The notes beneath the pieces were generated by a model. The model saw only the letters and a list, made by a program, of their open reading frames with translations. It was not told the DNA's origin and made no database searches. Below are positions 9,178-20,237 of a DNA stretch of 64,000 nt, one piece after another. Position 1 is the stretch's first letter. Every line of letters begins with the position of its first letter. Source of the DNA: Actinospica robiniae DSM 44927 (GTDB lineage: Bacteria > Actinomycetota > Actinomycetes > Streptomycetales > Catenulisporaceae); NCBI RefSeq assembly GCF_000504285.1, contig NZ_KI632511.1, forward strand, positions 7,732,154-7,796,153, written 5' to 3'. Made by a program: the position numbers and the translations under genes.

Positions 9178-10004
9178 CCCGAACCGCCGGCAGGACCGGG
9201 CGGCAGCGGCGGCGGCGAGGCCCGGGCACCCGTGCCCCGGCCCTGCTGCTGCTGCCTTCCCTGATCGGACTGGCCTTCCTGGTCCTGCCGGTGGTCGGCC
9301 TGCTCGTGCGCACGCCCTGGCGGCAGCTGACCCGGGATCTGTCCGCCGGCGACACCTGGACCGCGCTGCGGCTGTCGCTGGAGTGCGCCACCGCCGCCAC
9401 CGGAGTCAGCCTGCTGTTCGGCATCCCGCTGGCCTGGCTGCTGGTGCGCACCGACCTGCCCGGCCGCGGCCTGGCCCGCGCGCTGGTGATGGTCCCGCTC
9501 GTGCTCCCGCCGGTGGTCGGCGGCATGGCGCTGCTGCTCGTGTTCGGCCGCGCGGGGATCCTCGGCATCTACCTCGACCGCTGGTTCGGGGTGAGCCTGC
9601 CGTTCACCACGCCCGGCGTGATCATGGCCGAGACCTTCGTCGCCATGCCCTTCCTGGTGGTCTCGGTGGAGACGGCGCTGCGCACGCTGGACCCTGACAT
9701 CGAGGAGGCCGCGGCCACCAGCGGGGCGAGCACCTGGCAGATCTTCCGCCACATCACCCTGCCCAACCTGCTGCCCGCCATCGGCGCGGGCGCGGTGCTC
9801 GCCTGGGCCCGCGCGCTCGGCGAGTTCGGAGCCACCATCACCTTCGCCGGCAACTTCCCGGGCACCACGCAGACGATGCCGCTCGCGGTCTACCTTGCCT
9901 TCCAAGAGGATCCGCAGTCGGCGATCGTGCTCAGCGTGGTGCTCCTGGCCGTCTCCATCACCGTGCTGGCCGCGCTGCGTGACCGCCTGTTCACCCGCGT
10001 GTGA
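9174..10004 (+). CDS. modB: Molybdate ABC transporter permease
   Basis: 276 residues from GTG at 9174, which overlaps the modA stop in a GTGA arrangement; the longer frame upstream only shadows modA. After a basic N-terminus there are about six membrane segments. The cytoplasmic EAA loop is clear (EEAAATSGASTWQIFRHITLP), as is the C-terminal RALGEFGATITFAGNFPG typical of ModB/CysT permeases. It forms the membrane channel for molybdate. The ATPase ModC that should energise it is not found next to it; the following gene is a LytR-CpsA-Psr protein. Confidence 0.92.
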   Translation: MTRTAGRTGRQRRRRGPGTRAPALLLLPSLIGLAFLVLPVVGLLVRTPWRQLTRDLSAGDTWTALRLSLECATAATGVSLLFGIPLAWLLVRTDLPGRGLARALVMVPLVLPPVVGGMALLLVFGRAGILGIYLDRWFGVSLPFTTPGVIMAETFVAMPFLVVSVETALRTLDPDIEEAAATSGASTWQIFRHITLPNLLPAIGAGAVLAWARALGEFGATITFAGNFPGTTQTMPLAVYLAFQEDPQSAIVLSVVLLAVSITVLAALRDRLFTRV

Positions 10005-10070
10005 ACTCAGCGAGTTCTCAGCCGTCGAAGGCAACCACCCGCGTCGACCGGACGTCACAGTACGCGCAGG

Positions 10071-11849
10071 ATGACAGGGGTGGAGGACAGGGTGTCGGAC
10101 GACACGCAAGGCCTTGGCGGGCCGGACTTCGAGCAGACTCAGCACACGGACACCGGCCCGGACGACGCGGCGCACGCGGAGACGGCCGACGGGTTCGGCG
10201 TGATACTCGAACAGGCGCAGGCCACCGAGGAATACGTCGAGCAGAACCAGCGCCGGGACCGCATCGCGCGCCGGGCGAGGCGGCGCCGCCGGATCAGGTA
10301 CGCGCTGCTCTCGACGACCGTGACGGTCTCGCTCGTCGTCGCCGCCGGGTTCGTCTACCTCGCCTACGACGCCCAGCACCTGACCCGCAACCTCAAGCAC
10401 ACCGCCCTGCTGCCGGTCGGCGTGACCGAGCCGCCGGAGCAGGTGGACGCCTTCGGCCGGTCCGCGATCAACATCCTGCTGCTCGGCTCGGACACCCGGT
10501 CCAGCAGCGCGGACTGCTCGCTCGGCGGCGCCTGCGTGCAGGGCGGGGACAACGCCGGTGCTAACGGCGACAGCGAGATGGTGGTGCACCTGTCCGCGGA
10601 CCGGAGCAACGCGACCGTCGTCTCCATCCCGCGCGACACCGAGACCGACCTGCCCGAGTGCGCCGGCGGCGGCCGCGGCATGATCAACAGTGCCCTGCAA
10701 TACGGCCCGGACTGCCAGGTGGCGGCCGTGGTCAAGCTCACCGGCATCACCATCGACCACTTCGTCGAGTTCGACTTCTCCGGCGTGGTGGACCTCTCCA
10801 GCGAGCTCGGCGGCGTCCCGGTGTGCGTGAGCGCGGCGGTGCACGACCCGTACTCGAAACTGACCATCGGCGCCGGTGTCACCGATGTGCAGGGCAAGCA
10901 GGCGCTGCAGTTCCTGCGCACCCGGCACGCCTTCTACGACGGCTCCGACCTCGGCCGGGAGCAGGCCACGCACATCTTCATGTCCTCGATGCTGCGCAAG
11001 GCGAAGCAGAACGCGACCCTGACGAACATCGGCGAGATGCAGTCGCTCGCGGAGACGGTGACCAAGTACACCACCGTGGACAACGGGCTCGACAGCGTCA
11101 CCTCGCTGATCGAGCTGGCCGACGACTTCGGCCAGGTGGCCTCGAACCGGGTCACCTTCCTGACCATGCCGTGGGATCAGGACACGAACACGAGCGACCC
11201 GAGCTACCAGGCCCGCGTGGTCGAGGACCCGCAGGCCGTGCAGCTGTTCGAGGACATCAAGAAGGACAAGTCCTTCACCACCGCGGGCGAGGTCGAGACG
11301 CTCTCCGCGGGTTCCAGCACCAGTCCGGACCTCTCCTCGCCCTCGCCGTCCTCGAGCTCGGCGGCCGGGTCCGGGGGTGAGCAGGACGCGGCGGCGGCCG
11401 CGGCGTCCGAGGCCGCGGTCGGAGCGTCCGAGACCGCGGCCGCGCGCACCCACCCGATGCACGTGGTGGTGGTCAACTCCTCCGGGGCGACGAACCGCTA
11501 CCAGACCGTGGTGCAGCAGCTCTTCCAGGACGGCTTCGTCTACTCCTCCGGCAGCGACGCCACGAGCACGGTCGCGAGCACCACGCTGGTCTACTCGTCG
11601 AAGGAGGTGAAGGCCGCCGCGGAACTCGCCGGGGACCTGCATCTGCCGCCCTCGGCGCTCCAGGAGAGCGGCACCGGCACCACGCTCACGCTCACCATCG
11701 GCACCGACTGGCCCACCGGAAGCACGTACTCCGCGGCGGGCACCGCTTCGGCGAGCGCGGCCATCAACGTGCCGAGCCAGTCCTACGAGGAGAACGGCGC
11801 GGACGCCGGCGTCTGCGTGCAGGCCAACCCGGAGGACGAGACCCACTGA
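10071..11849 (+). CDS. LytR-CpsA-Psr family protein with LytR_C domain
   Basis: 592 residues. An acidic cytoplasmic N-terminus (about 1-75) and an Arg-rich stop-transfer patch (RRARRRRRIRY) precede one membrane segment near residues 85-105. The LCP catalytic domain follows: NILLLGSDTR, the SIPRDTETDLP segment and FLRTRHAFYDGSDLGREQ hold the conserved Arg and Asp residues that bind polyprenyl-phosphate substrates. A Ser/Ala linker leads to a C-terminal LytR_C-like domain (MHVVVVNSSGATNRYQ onward). LCP enzymes attach polymers such as teichoic acids or arabinogalactan to peptidoglycan. Length and layout fit the actinobacterial long form. Confidence 0.9.
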   Translation: MTGVEDRVSDDTQGLGGPDFEQTQHTDTGPDDAAHAETADGFGVILEQAQATEEYVEQNQRRDRIARRARRRRRIRYALLSTTVTVSLVVAAGFVYLAYDAQHLTRNLKHTALLPVGVTEPPEQVDAFGRSAINILLLGSDTRSSSADCSLGGACVQGGDNAGANGDSEMVVHLSADRSNATVVSIPRDTETDLPECAGGGRGMINSALQYGPDCQVAAVVKLTGITIDHFVEFDFSGVVDLSSELGGVPVCVSAAVHDPYSKLTIGAGVTDVQGKQALQFLRTRHAFYDGSDLGREQATHIFMSSMLRKAKQNATLTNIGEMQSLAETVTKYTTVDNGLDSVTSLIELADDFGQVASNRVTFLTMPWDQDTNTSDPSYQARVVEDPQAVQLFEDIKKDKSFTTAGEVETLSAGSSTSPDLSSPSPSSSSAAGSGGEQDAAAAAASEAAVGASETAAARTHPMHVVVVNSSGATNRYQTVVQQLFQDGFVYSSGSDATSTVASTTLVYSSKEVKAAAELAGDLHLPPSALQESGTGTTLTLTIGTDWPTGSTYSAAGTASASAAINVPSQSYEENGADAGVCVQANPEDETH

Positions 11850-12280
11850 CCGCCGGCGGGCCGCCCCGAGGAGGAATGGGGTCAATGCGGGCGCGTACGT
11901 TGTGCACATTGCGCCCGCACATGCATGCGCAAAATGGGGCGCATGTGTGGGTGTTCCACAGCTTCGGGCGGGCATTTTCTTAAGGTCCGGGGGCTATCGG
12001 ATGCACGCGCCTCGGGATACGCTTCCAGCGGTACCGTGGTTTCGCGTTTATCGCTCTGCAGACCCGTGGTGACCTGCACTTTCGGGCACCGCGAGTGAGG
12101 GTGTGGACGCGGAGCGTACCCGAGGCGGCGGGTACGTGGATCGCCTTTCGCGAAGGCTGGTCCGGGTCCTTGACGAGTGCGGCGCAGGGACAGGGAACAG
12201 CGGTGGGTTCGCGGGTGGTGGTCCGGACCGGTACGGCCCAGAACTGAACCCTTTCAAGATCCCGCTGGAGTGGAACTACC
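11850..12280. other. 431-base gene-free stretch with two inverted repeats
   Basis: No convincing gene is seen between the LCP gene and the RsbW-like gene. Near the LCP stop there is an inverted repeat gcgggcgc / gcgcccgc (11887-11894 with 11911-11918) around a 16-base loop that itself contains TGTGCACA. A second pair, atgcgc / gcgcat (11925-11930 with 11939-11944), follows at once. Together they could end LCP transcription or be a regulatory site. The remaining 300 bases presumably hold the promoter and leader of the downstream gene; I could not pick out reliable -35/-10 boxes. Confidence 0.5.
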
Positions 12281-12892
12281 GTGGCGCGTCAGTCAAGCCG
12301 CATCGCGCGCCGAGTCTTGGTCTCGGCCATGGGCGTACGATCCGTGCGCTCGATCTCTCCACAGCTCGTCCTGGGCCTGGTGGTCACCGAGCTGACCGCG
12401 CCGGCCGCCCTGTCCGAGGCCCGCCGGCTCACCGTCGGCGCCCTGGAACGGTGGGGGCTGGCCGAACGGGCCGGCGACGCCGCCCTGGTCATCAGCGAAC
12501 TGGCCGGCAACGCGCTGCGGCACGGCAGCGGACCGGTCGAACTCATCCTGCGGCGCAAGCCCACCTCCGGCGGCCCCGCCGTGATCTGCACCGTGAAGGA
12601 CGCCGGCAAGTGGCGCGGCTCGGACGTGCCGGACCGCGACGAGATCGAATCCGACCTCGACGCCGAGGGCGGCCGGGGCCTGTTCATCGCCCGCGAGCTG
12701 GCCGACTCGCTCATCGTTCGCGCCCCGCGCTACCGGGCGGGCACCACCGTCACGGCCACCTTCACCGCCGCCGCCGGCGAGGCCGAGGGCAGCCGTGCCG
12801 CCGGAGCGGGCAGCGCGGTGGCCCGTGGAGCGCGCGCCTGGGAACGCCGGGTGCGCCGGGCCTGGCCGCTGCGCGGCGCCGCCGGCTCCTGA
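12281..12892 (+). CDS. RsbW-like ATP-binding protein (HATPase_c)
   Basis: 203 residues from GTG at 12281, with GGAG 10 bases upstream deciding the start. The central part shows the GHKL ATPase pattern: an N-box ISELAGNALRHG and a G1/G2-like KDAGKW...EGGRGLFIARELAD. This is the fold of anti-sigma factor kinases such as RsbW/SpoIIAB, which bind or phosphorylate partner-switch proteins. Such stand-alone proteins are abundant in streptomycetes and their relatives. The C-terminal 35 residues are Arg/Ala-rich and have no clear role. No anti-anti-sigma or sigma gene adjoins, so the partner is unknown. Confidence 0.85.
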   Translation: MARQSSRIARRVLVSAMGVRSVRSISPQLVLGLVVTELTAPAALSEARRLTVGALERWGLAERAGDAALVISELAGNALRHGSGPVELILRRKPTSGGPAVICTVKDAGKWRGSDVPDRDEIESDLDAEGGRGLFIARELADSLIVRAPRYRAGTTVTATFTAAAGEAEGSRAAGAGSAVARGARAWERRVRRAWPLRGAAGS

Positions 12893-13173
12893 AGAGCGGC
12901 TGAAGAGCGGATGAGAAGCGCAGGTGGGGACGCGCCGCACCGCAAGAGCCTGATGACAGGGTTCTAAGTAACCAAGGCTCGAAGATTTCAGCATATCGCA
13001 CAGGTCAATGCTTCGTGGGCTGATGCACGGAATCGTTGCGAAACCGTCATGGTGCTGCCACCTGCCGGTCGCGTCTAAGGCCCCTGCGACGGATGTCATG
13101 GTCTCGCCCCCGAACGGGCCCGTGCCGACTACCCACCGGCGCGGCGCGACCCCACTTTGGAGCGTGACCCACC

Positions 13174-14169
13174 ATGCGCCACACCGTCCTGCGTGCCCTC
13201 GGTTCGGCCGCCGCCTGCGGCCTGGCCGCCTCGGCCCTGGCCGCGGCTCCCGCCCACGCCGCCACCGACCCGTACTCCGCCTTCGTCTGGAACACCGGCT
13301 CGGCCAGCGAGCCGGCCATCTACAACTTCATCAACTCGGCCACCAAGTCGATCGACATGACGATGTACGAGTTCGTCGACACCACGGCCGTCAACGACCT
13401 GGTGGCCAAGGAGAAGGCCGGCGTGACCGTGCGCGTCGTGCTCGACGGCCAGCACACCTCGTACAACGCCGCCGCCATCAAGGCCCTGAAGGCGGCCGGC
13501 GTCGGCATCACCGAGTCCAACACCTCCCGGTTCACCTACACGCACCAGAAGACGATCACCGTCGACGGCACCGAGTCGCTGATCCTCACCGGGAACCTGA
13601 CCTCGAGCTACTACACCACCACCTGTGACTACGGGGTCTTCGACACCGACGCCGCCGACGTGGCCGCGATCGAGGCCGTGTTCAACGCCGACTACGCCAA
13701 CAAGGCGATCACCCCCGGCGCCGGCGACGATCTGCTCTGGTCGCCGACCACCGCCACCACCAAGCTGCTCTCGATCATCAACGGCGCCACCAAGACCCTG
13801 GACATCGAGGAGGAGGAGTTCTCCAGCTCCACCCTCGTCAACGCGGTGGTGGCCCGGGCCAAGGCCGGCGTGAAGGTCCGCGTCGTGGTCGAGTACCCGG
13901 CCGACTACTCTTCCGAGGTCTCCGAGATCAAGGCGGCCGGCGGCACCGTCGTCGGCTACTCCAGCAGCACCGGTTACTACATCCACGCCAAGGCGGTCGT
14001 GGCCGACTACGGCCTGTCCACCGCCGCGGTCGAGGTCGGCTCGATGAACTGGACGAGCAACTCGCTCAGCGACAACCGGGAGCTGGGCATCCTGGTCAAG
14101 GACACCGGGGTCGAGGGCGTCATCGAGACCCAGTTCGACGCCGACTACGCCGGCGGCACCCTCCAGTAG
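13174..14169 (+). CDS. Secreted phospholipase D-like protein
   Basis: 331 residues with a Sec-type signal peptide cut near APAHA-AT. Two HKD motifs are complete: HQKTITVD near residue 127 and HAKAVVAD near residue 272, each HxKx4D. The two motifs belong to two repeats of the PLD fold. The enzyme is compact, closer in size to PLD-like nucleases/phosphodiesterases than to streptomycete phospholipase D of about 500 residues, so the substrate (lipid or nucleic acid) is open. GGAG lies 11 bases before the ATG. It appears to be a single-gene unit. Confidence 0.85.
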   Translation: MRHTVLRALGSAAACGLAASALAAAPAHAATDPYSAFVWNTGSASEPAIYNFINSATKSIDMTMYEFVDTTAVNDLVAKEKAGVTVRVVLDGQHTSYNAAAIKALKAAGVGITESNTSRFTYTHQKTITVDGTESLILTGNLTSSYYTTTCDYGVFDTDAADVAAIEAVFNADYANKAITPGAGDDLLWSPTTATTKLLSIINGATKTLDIEEEEFSSSTLVNAVVARAKAGVKVRVVVEYPADYSSEVSEIKAAGGTVVGYSSSTGYYIHAKAVVADYGLSTAAVEVGSMNWTSNSLSDNRELGILVKDTGVEGVIETQFDADYAGGTLQ

Positions 14170-14252
14170 GGCGCCGGCCGGGGAGGCGCTCACCCGCTCC
14201 GCGGACGCTCGTGACCTTCGACCTGTAGGCACCGGGGAAAAGGCAGGGTAGC

Positions 14253-14485
14253 GTGGTGTGGGTGAGCATCTTCTTGGAACTGTTCAGCCCGGGCGGTCGG
14301 CACCGTGTCGACGAGCAGGAGCGTCTCGAGCACACCCGCGAGGTCGAGGGTGTCTCGGTGCCCGGCAGGGGCCCGATCGACCTCGGTTCCGGCGTCGTCC
14401 TGATCAAGCCTTCGGCCTCCCTCCCGTCGCGGCGGGAAGAGGAGGCCGAAGGTGACACCGACGCCGAAGGCGACGGGGACGAGGT

Positions 14486-14489
<4 letters not shown>
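14253..14489 (+). CDS. Small DUF6191-like protein
   Basis: 78 residues from GTG at 14253 (GTG at 14262 is also possible). The segment LELFSPGGRHRVDEQERLEHTREV followed by PGRGPIDLGSGVVLI resembles small actinobacterial proteins grouped as DUF6191. The tail is strongly acidic (EEEAEGDTDAEGDGDE). Function is unknown. Its TAG stop overlaps the TAG stop of lon on the other strand by 4 bases, which leaves no room for a terminator between the two convergent genes. Confidence 0.6.
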
Positions 14490-16861
<2,372 letters not shown>

Positions 16862-16898
16862 GTACGCTCCTCGGTTCGTCGTCGCCGGAGACCGGCCA

Positions 16899-16927
16899 CG
16901 AAGTTGAGTCTGACCTACTCAACTTCG
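16899..16927. promoter_or_regulatory. HAIR-like operator (HspR site) for lon
   Basis: A perfect inverted repeat of 11-base arms separated by 7 bases: cgaagttgagt - ctgacct - actcaacttcg. The core GTTGAGT-N7-ACTCAAC differs from the published HAIR consensus CTTGAGT-N7-ACTCAAG only at the outermost base of each arm, and the spacing is exact. It sits about 42 bases upstream of the lon ATG and covers the TAG stop of the preceding M48 gene. In Streptomyces lividans lon is a known HspR/HAIR regulon member, so the position fits. HspR itself is not in the window. Confidence 0.8.
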
Positions 16928-18132
16928 CGTAGACGACCGCTGTTCCCGCCTTTGTTCGCTGTGCGCGAACGCTCCCACTCCCGCGCGTGCTCGATCCGGG
17001 CCGGCACCGGGGGGTGGGTGAAGAAGAGCGCGACCCGCGCCGGGTGCGGCTCGAGGTCGGCGACGTTGCGCACGCCCAGGCGGCGCCAGGTGGAGACCAT
17101 GGCGGCCGGGTCGCGGGTCAGGTCGAGGGCGAACTGGTCCGCCCGCCGCTCGATCCGGCGGCTGTAGAGGTTGTACAGCGGCCCGAGGACGCCGCCGAGA
17201 AGGCTGGAGACGGCCAGGCACAGCGCCAGCGCGCGCGGGTCGGCGGCGCCGGTCACGTGCGCCGCGTCGTGCAGCGCGCCGAGGCCGAGCGCCCACGCCA
17301 GCACCGCCACCGAAGCCGCCAGGCCGCAGGCGCTCAGCGCCGTGCCCGTCACCACGTCGCGGCGGGCCGCGTGGCCGAGCTCGTGTGCGGCGACGCTCGC
17401 GATCTCGTCGGGGGAGCAGTGCTCGATCGTGGTGTCCCACAGCACGATCCGGCGGGTGCGGCCGAAGCCGGAGACGTAGGCGTTGTCGGCGGTCGTGCGC
17501 TTGGACGCGTCCGACACGAGTACGTCGCGCACCTGCACGCCCGAATCCCGTGCGACGGCGAAAAGGCGCTCGCGCAGCTGCCCGGCTTCGAGCGGGCGGA
17601 ACTTGTTGAACATCGGCTCGATCACCACCGGCATCAGGAAGGAGAACACGAACACCAGCGCCACTCCGGCCGCCCCGACGATAAGCGGCCAGGTGTGCGG
17701 CGCGTGCCGGGTGATGGCGAAGAACCCTGTCGACGCGCCCGCCATCAGCAGCCCGAGAAGCAGGAACCCGCGCAGCGAGTCGAGCCAGTACAGGCTGCGC
17801 GAGCGCGTGCTCAGGCCCCACGCGTGGTTGATCCGCTCGCTCCACAACGAGAACGGGAGCGCGGCCAGCCACAGCACGATCCGCAGCGCGAGCGCGCCGA
17901 GCGTCGCCGTCGCGGCCCACCCGCCGCCGGCCACGTCGCCCGCCGCCCGCGACAGGCCGCTGCCGAGCGGGGTGAATCCGAACACGCACACGACCGCGAT
18001 CCCGGTGGCCGTGGAGCCGTAGCGCAGCGGCGCCGTGGCCCGCTTGCGCTCCCGCGACCGCGCGTACTGCTCGGGCGTGAAGTCAGGTTCCGGCTCGGGG
18101 GTCGCGGCCGGCCGGTTCGGTGTCTCGGTCAC
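16915..18132 (-). CDS. M48 family membrane metalloprotease (Ste24/HtpX-like)
   Basis: 405 residues. A charged N-terminus is followed by about five to seven membrane segments. The zinc site HELGH lies near residue 250 (SVAAHELGHAARRDV) and the third ligand Glu in RRIERRADQFALDL. Length and the late ERRAD motif match CAAX protease 1/Ste24-type enzymes more than the shorter HtpX. Such proteases handle membrane-protein quality control. It lies directly upstream of lon on the same strand, 53 bases away, with the HAIR dyad over its stop codon, so the two could be partly co-transcribed. Its start overlaps the small upstream reading frame by 50 bases. Confidence 0.87.
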   Translation of the reverse strand: MTETPNRPAATPEPEPDFTPEQYARSRERKRATAPLRYGSTATGIAVVCVFGFTPLGSGLSRAAGDVAGGGWAATATLGALALRIVLWLAALPFSLWSERINHAWGLSTRSRSLYWLDSLRGFLLLGLLMAGASTGFFAITRHAPHTWPLIVGAAGVALVFVFSFLMPVVIEPMFNKFRPLEAGQLRERLFAVARDSGVQVRDVLVSDASKRTTADNAYVSGFGRTRRIVLWDTTIEHCSPDEIASVAAHELGHAARRDVVTGTALSACGLAASVAVLAWALGLGALHDAAHVTGAADPRALALCLAVSSLLGGVLGPLYNLYSRRIERRADQFALDLTRDPAAMVSTWRRLGVRNVADLEPHPARVALFFTHPPVPARIEHAREWERSRTANKGGNSGRLREVE

Positions 18133-18445
18133 GTTCCCATTCTGCGGCTTGGGCGGCCCGGGCGGCTTGGACCGCTTCGCGCTGCGGGGGCGCCGTGATC
18201 CGATGCCGTAGATCCCACAGCCGCGCGGCGCAGCGCGCGCCCTGCCGGGCCACTCCCGGGCCGGTGATCCCGCAGATCCCGCACAGGATCGCGGCCGGCT
18301 CCGGGTGCCGGATCGTGGCCGTCGCCAGCACCGTGAAGCACACCAGCCAGGCGCCGTCCACGGCCAGCAGGCGCTCGGCCGCGAGCCGTCGCGCCGGCTT
18401 CCTGCGATGCCGGGCCGTCCCGCGGCCCGCGGAAACCGTAGCCAT
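18083..18445 (-). CDS. Small hypothetical protein with hydrophobic segments
   Basis: 120 residues; not recognised. An Arg-rich N-terminus precedes two hydrophobic stretches (about residues 28-45 and 50-65), then an Arg/Ala-rich tail. It overlaps the start of the M48 gene by 50 bases in another frame, larger than usual, so either the M48 start or this gene may be misplaced. Upstream DNA is relatively AT-rich, as promoters are here, but no ribosome site is seen. It may be a small membrane protein or a chance frame. Confidence 0.4.
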   Translation of the reverse strand: MATVSAGRGTARHRRKPARRLAAERLLAVDGAWLVCFTVLATATIRHPEPAAILCGICGITGPGVARQGARCAARLWDLRHRITAPPQREAVQAARAAQAAEWERDRDTEPAGRDPRAGT

Positions 18446-18518
18446 GAAGTAATGCTAGGAAATCAATACCGTCATGCACGACGACACGCCGATGATCATC
18501 TCGGATGATCCCGGCTTG

Positions 18519-20213
18519 TCACTGTGTCGGGACGTCGATCCCGGAGATGCTGCCGTTGTACTCGAAGCTGCTGATGGTGTAGGTCCACGTACCGGATCCG
18601 GCCGGGGCGTGGTCGAAGGTGTCATAGCTCGCCAGCGAGCCGCCCGCGGGTACGTTCTTGGTGAAGCTCGGGTCGTCCGTGCACGCCGTCGCCGAGGACT
18701 TCACACTCGCGTCGTCCGTGGCGAGCTTTCCTTCGTCCGGGGTGTCGTAGGTGCAGCCGAACGGCTGAGTGGTGCTGGTGTTGTTGGTGTAGCGCAGGTC
18801 GGCCTGCACTGATCCGTCCGAGTTCACCTTGACGTCCACCAGGTAGACGCTGGAGTAGTCGAGGAGGTCGGTGGCGACCAGCCGGTTCACCTTGTACGTG
18901 CCCGGCTTGTAGCTCAACACATCCCCGGAGGAAGCGGCCGACGCCGGAGTCGAAGCCGCAGGCGCGGAACTCGCCTCTGTCGCCGAACTCGTGTCGACCG
19001 CCGACTGCTGCGCGACCGGGCTGACGGATGCAGTGCTCGTATGGCTGGTGGACGGGCCGGGGCAGCAGTTCCGATTGCCCTGGGCCAGCACCACGGCCGT
19101 CGCCGTGACGGCCGCGACCACCACCGCCCCGCCGGTCGCCAGCAGGGCGTTGCGAGTCCGGTGCGACGCCGCGGCCGGCGGCGGCATCGGCGGCCGCAGC
19201 AGCGGCGTCGGCGGGGTGAGCGCGACGTGCGGCCGGTCGGAGTAGGCCGGCGGGCGCGGCGGCGCGCTGCGCGGCATCACGGTCGGCGCGGCCGAGACCG
19301 CCTGCTCGCTGTTCCCAGCCAGCAGGCGCTGCACCTCCTGGCGTCGTTCGCCGAGCAGACCCCTGACGCTCTCCGGCAGCCACAGCGCGTCGTGCAGCAC
19401 GGTCTCCTGGCCGACGACCTCGAGGTGCTCGAGCAGCTGCGCGGGCGTCGGCCGGGCCGCGGGCTCGCGCACCAGCATCGGCGTGACCAGGGTCTTGATG
19501 AAGTCCGCAACGCCGGCGAGATCCGGCGCGTCGCTCACCGTGCGGTGCGCGACCGCCAGCGCGTCGCCCTTGCCGAACGGCCCTACCCCGCGTGCGGCGT
19601 ACACCAGCACGCAGGCGAGCGCGAACATGTCCGCGGCCGCGGTCGGATCCCGCCCGCTGAGCACCTCCGGCGCGATGTAGCCGGGGGAGCCCACCGCCAT
19701 GCCGACGGCGGTGAGCGAGGTCAGCGAGTCGTCGCCGAGCGCGATCCCGAAGTCGATGACCACCGGCCCGTCCGGCGCCAGCAGGATGTTGTGCGGCTTG
19801 ACGTCCCGGTGCACCAGCCCGGCGCGGTGGATCGCGGCCAGCGCCTCGGCCAGCCCGCCGGCCAGCGCGGTCACGGTGGCGGGCGGCAGCGGTCCGGCGG
19901 TCTTGACCGCGTCCGCCAGCGAGGGCGCGGGCACGTACTCGGTGGCGATGTACGGCCGCTCGCCGGTCGTGTCCGCGTCCACCACGCTGGCCGTGTAAAG
20001 CCCTGACACCGACATCGCCGCCCGGGCCTCGCGGGCGAAGCGCTCCCGGTAGTTCGGCTGGTTCGCCAGGCCCGCCCCGATCACCTTCACCGCCACGGCC
20101 CGGCCGGCCGGCGAGGTGGCCAGGTAGACCCGGCCCATGCCGCCGTCACCGATCACCGCGCGCAGGCGGTACGGCCCCAGCCGTCTCGGATCGTCCCCAC
20201 CCAAACCAAGCAC
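18519..20213 (-). CDS. Receptor-type Ser/Thr protein kinase
   Basis: 564 residues from GTG at 20213. Residues about 12-270 form a PknB-type kinase domain: glycine loop IGDGGMGRVYLA, Lys in AVKVIG, catalytic loop HRDVKPHN, metal site DFG and APE as APEVL. A Pro-rich juxtamembrane region leads to one membrane segment near residues 355-378. Outside the cell lies a Ser/Thr-rich stalk and then a domain of about 130 residues with a Cys pair (FGCTYDT and TACTDD) that resembles telokinin-like/DUF4352-type sensor folds. Outside signals would set kinase activity on cytoplasmic targets; none is evident nearby. Confidence 0.9.
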   Translation of the reverse strand: MLGLGGDDPRRLGPYRLRAVIGDGGMGRVYLATSPAGRAVAVKVIGAGLANQPNYRERFAREARAAMSVSGLYTASVVDADTTGERPYIATEYVPAPSLADAVKTAGPLPPATVTALAGGLAEALAAIHRAGLVHRDVKPHNILLAPDGPVVIDFGIALGDDSLTSLTAVGMAVGSPGYIAPEVLSGRDPTAAADMFALACVLVYAARGVGPFGKGDALAVAHRTVSDAPDLAGVADFIKTLVTPMLVREPAARPTPAQLLEHLEVVGQETVLHDALWLPESVRGLLGERRQEVQRLLAGNSEQAVSAAPTVMPRSAPPRPPAYSDRPHVALTPPTPLLRPPMPPPAAASHRTRNALLATGGAVVVAAVTATAVVLAQGNRNCCPGPSTSHTSTASVSPVAQQSAVDTSSATEASSAPAASTPASAASSGDVLSYKPGTYKVNRLVATDLLDYSSVYLVDVKVNSDGSVQADLRYTNNTSTTQPFGCTYDTPDEGKLATDDASVKSSATACTDDPSFTKNVPAGGSLASYDTFDHAPAGSGTWTYTISSFEYNGSISGIDVPTQ

Positions 20214-20237
20214 GGCGACAGCCTAGTACGCCGCGTC

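Noticed and set aside
9057-11975. 972-residue open frame on the minus strand
   Set aside because: Antisense to modA, modB and the LCP gene, all with clear motifs.
12103-12903. 266-residue frame overlapping the RsbW-like gene
   Set aside because: Different frame over the same DNA with Arg/Gly-rich shadow text; the 12281 frame has the ATPase motifs and a ribosome site.
12893-13173. Search for tRNA or small RNA in the gap before the phospholipase D gene
   Set aside because: No cloverleaf, CCA end or conserved T-loop text was seen; only a probable promoter region.
18120-18452. 110-residue plus-strand frame
   Set aside because: Opposite the minus-strand small gene and the M48 start; Arg/Ser/Ala shadow text and no ribosome site.
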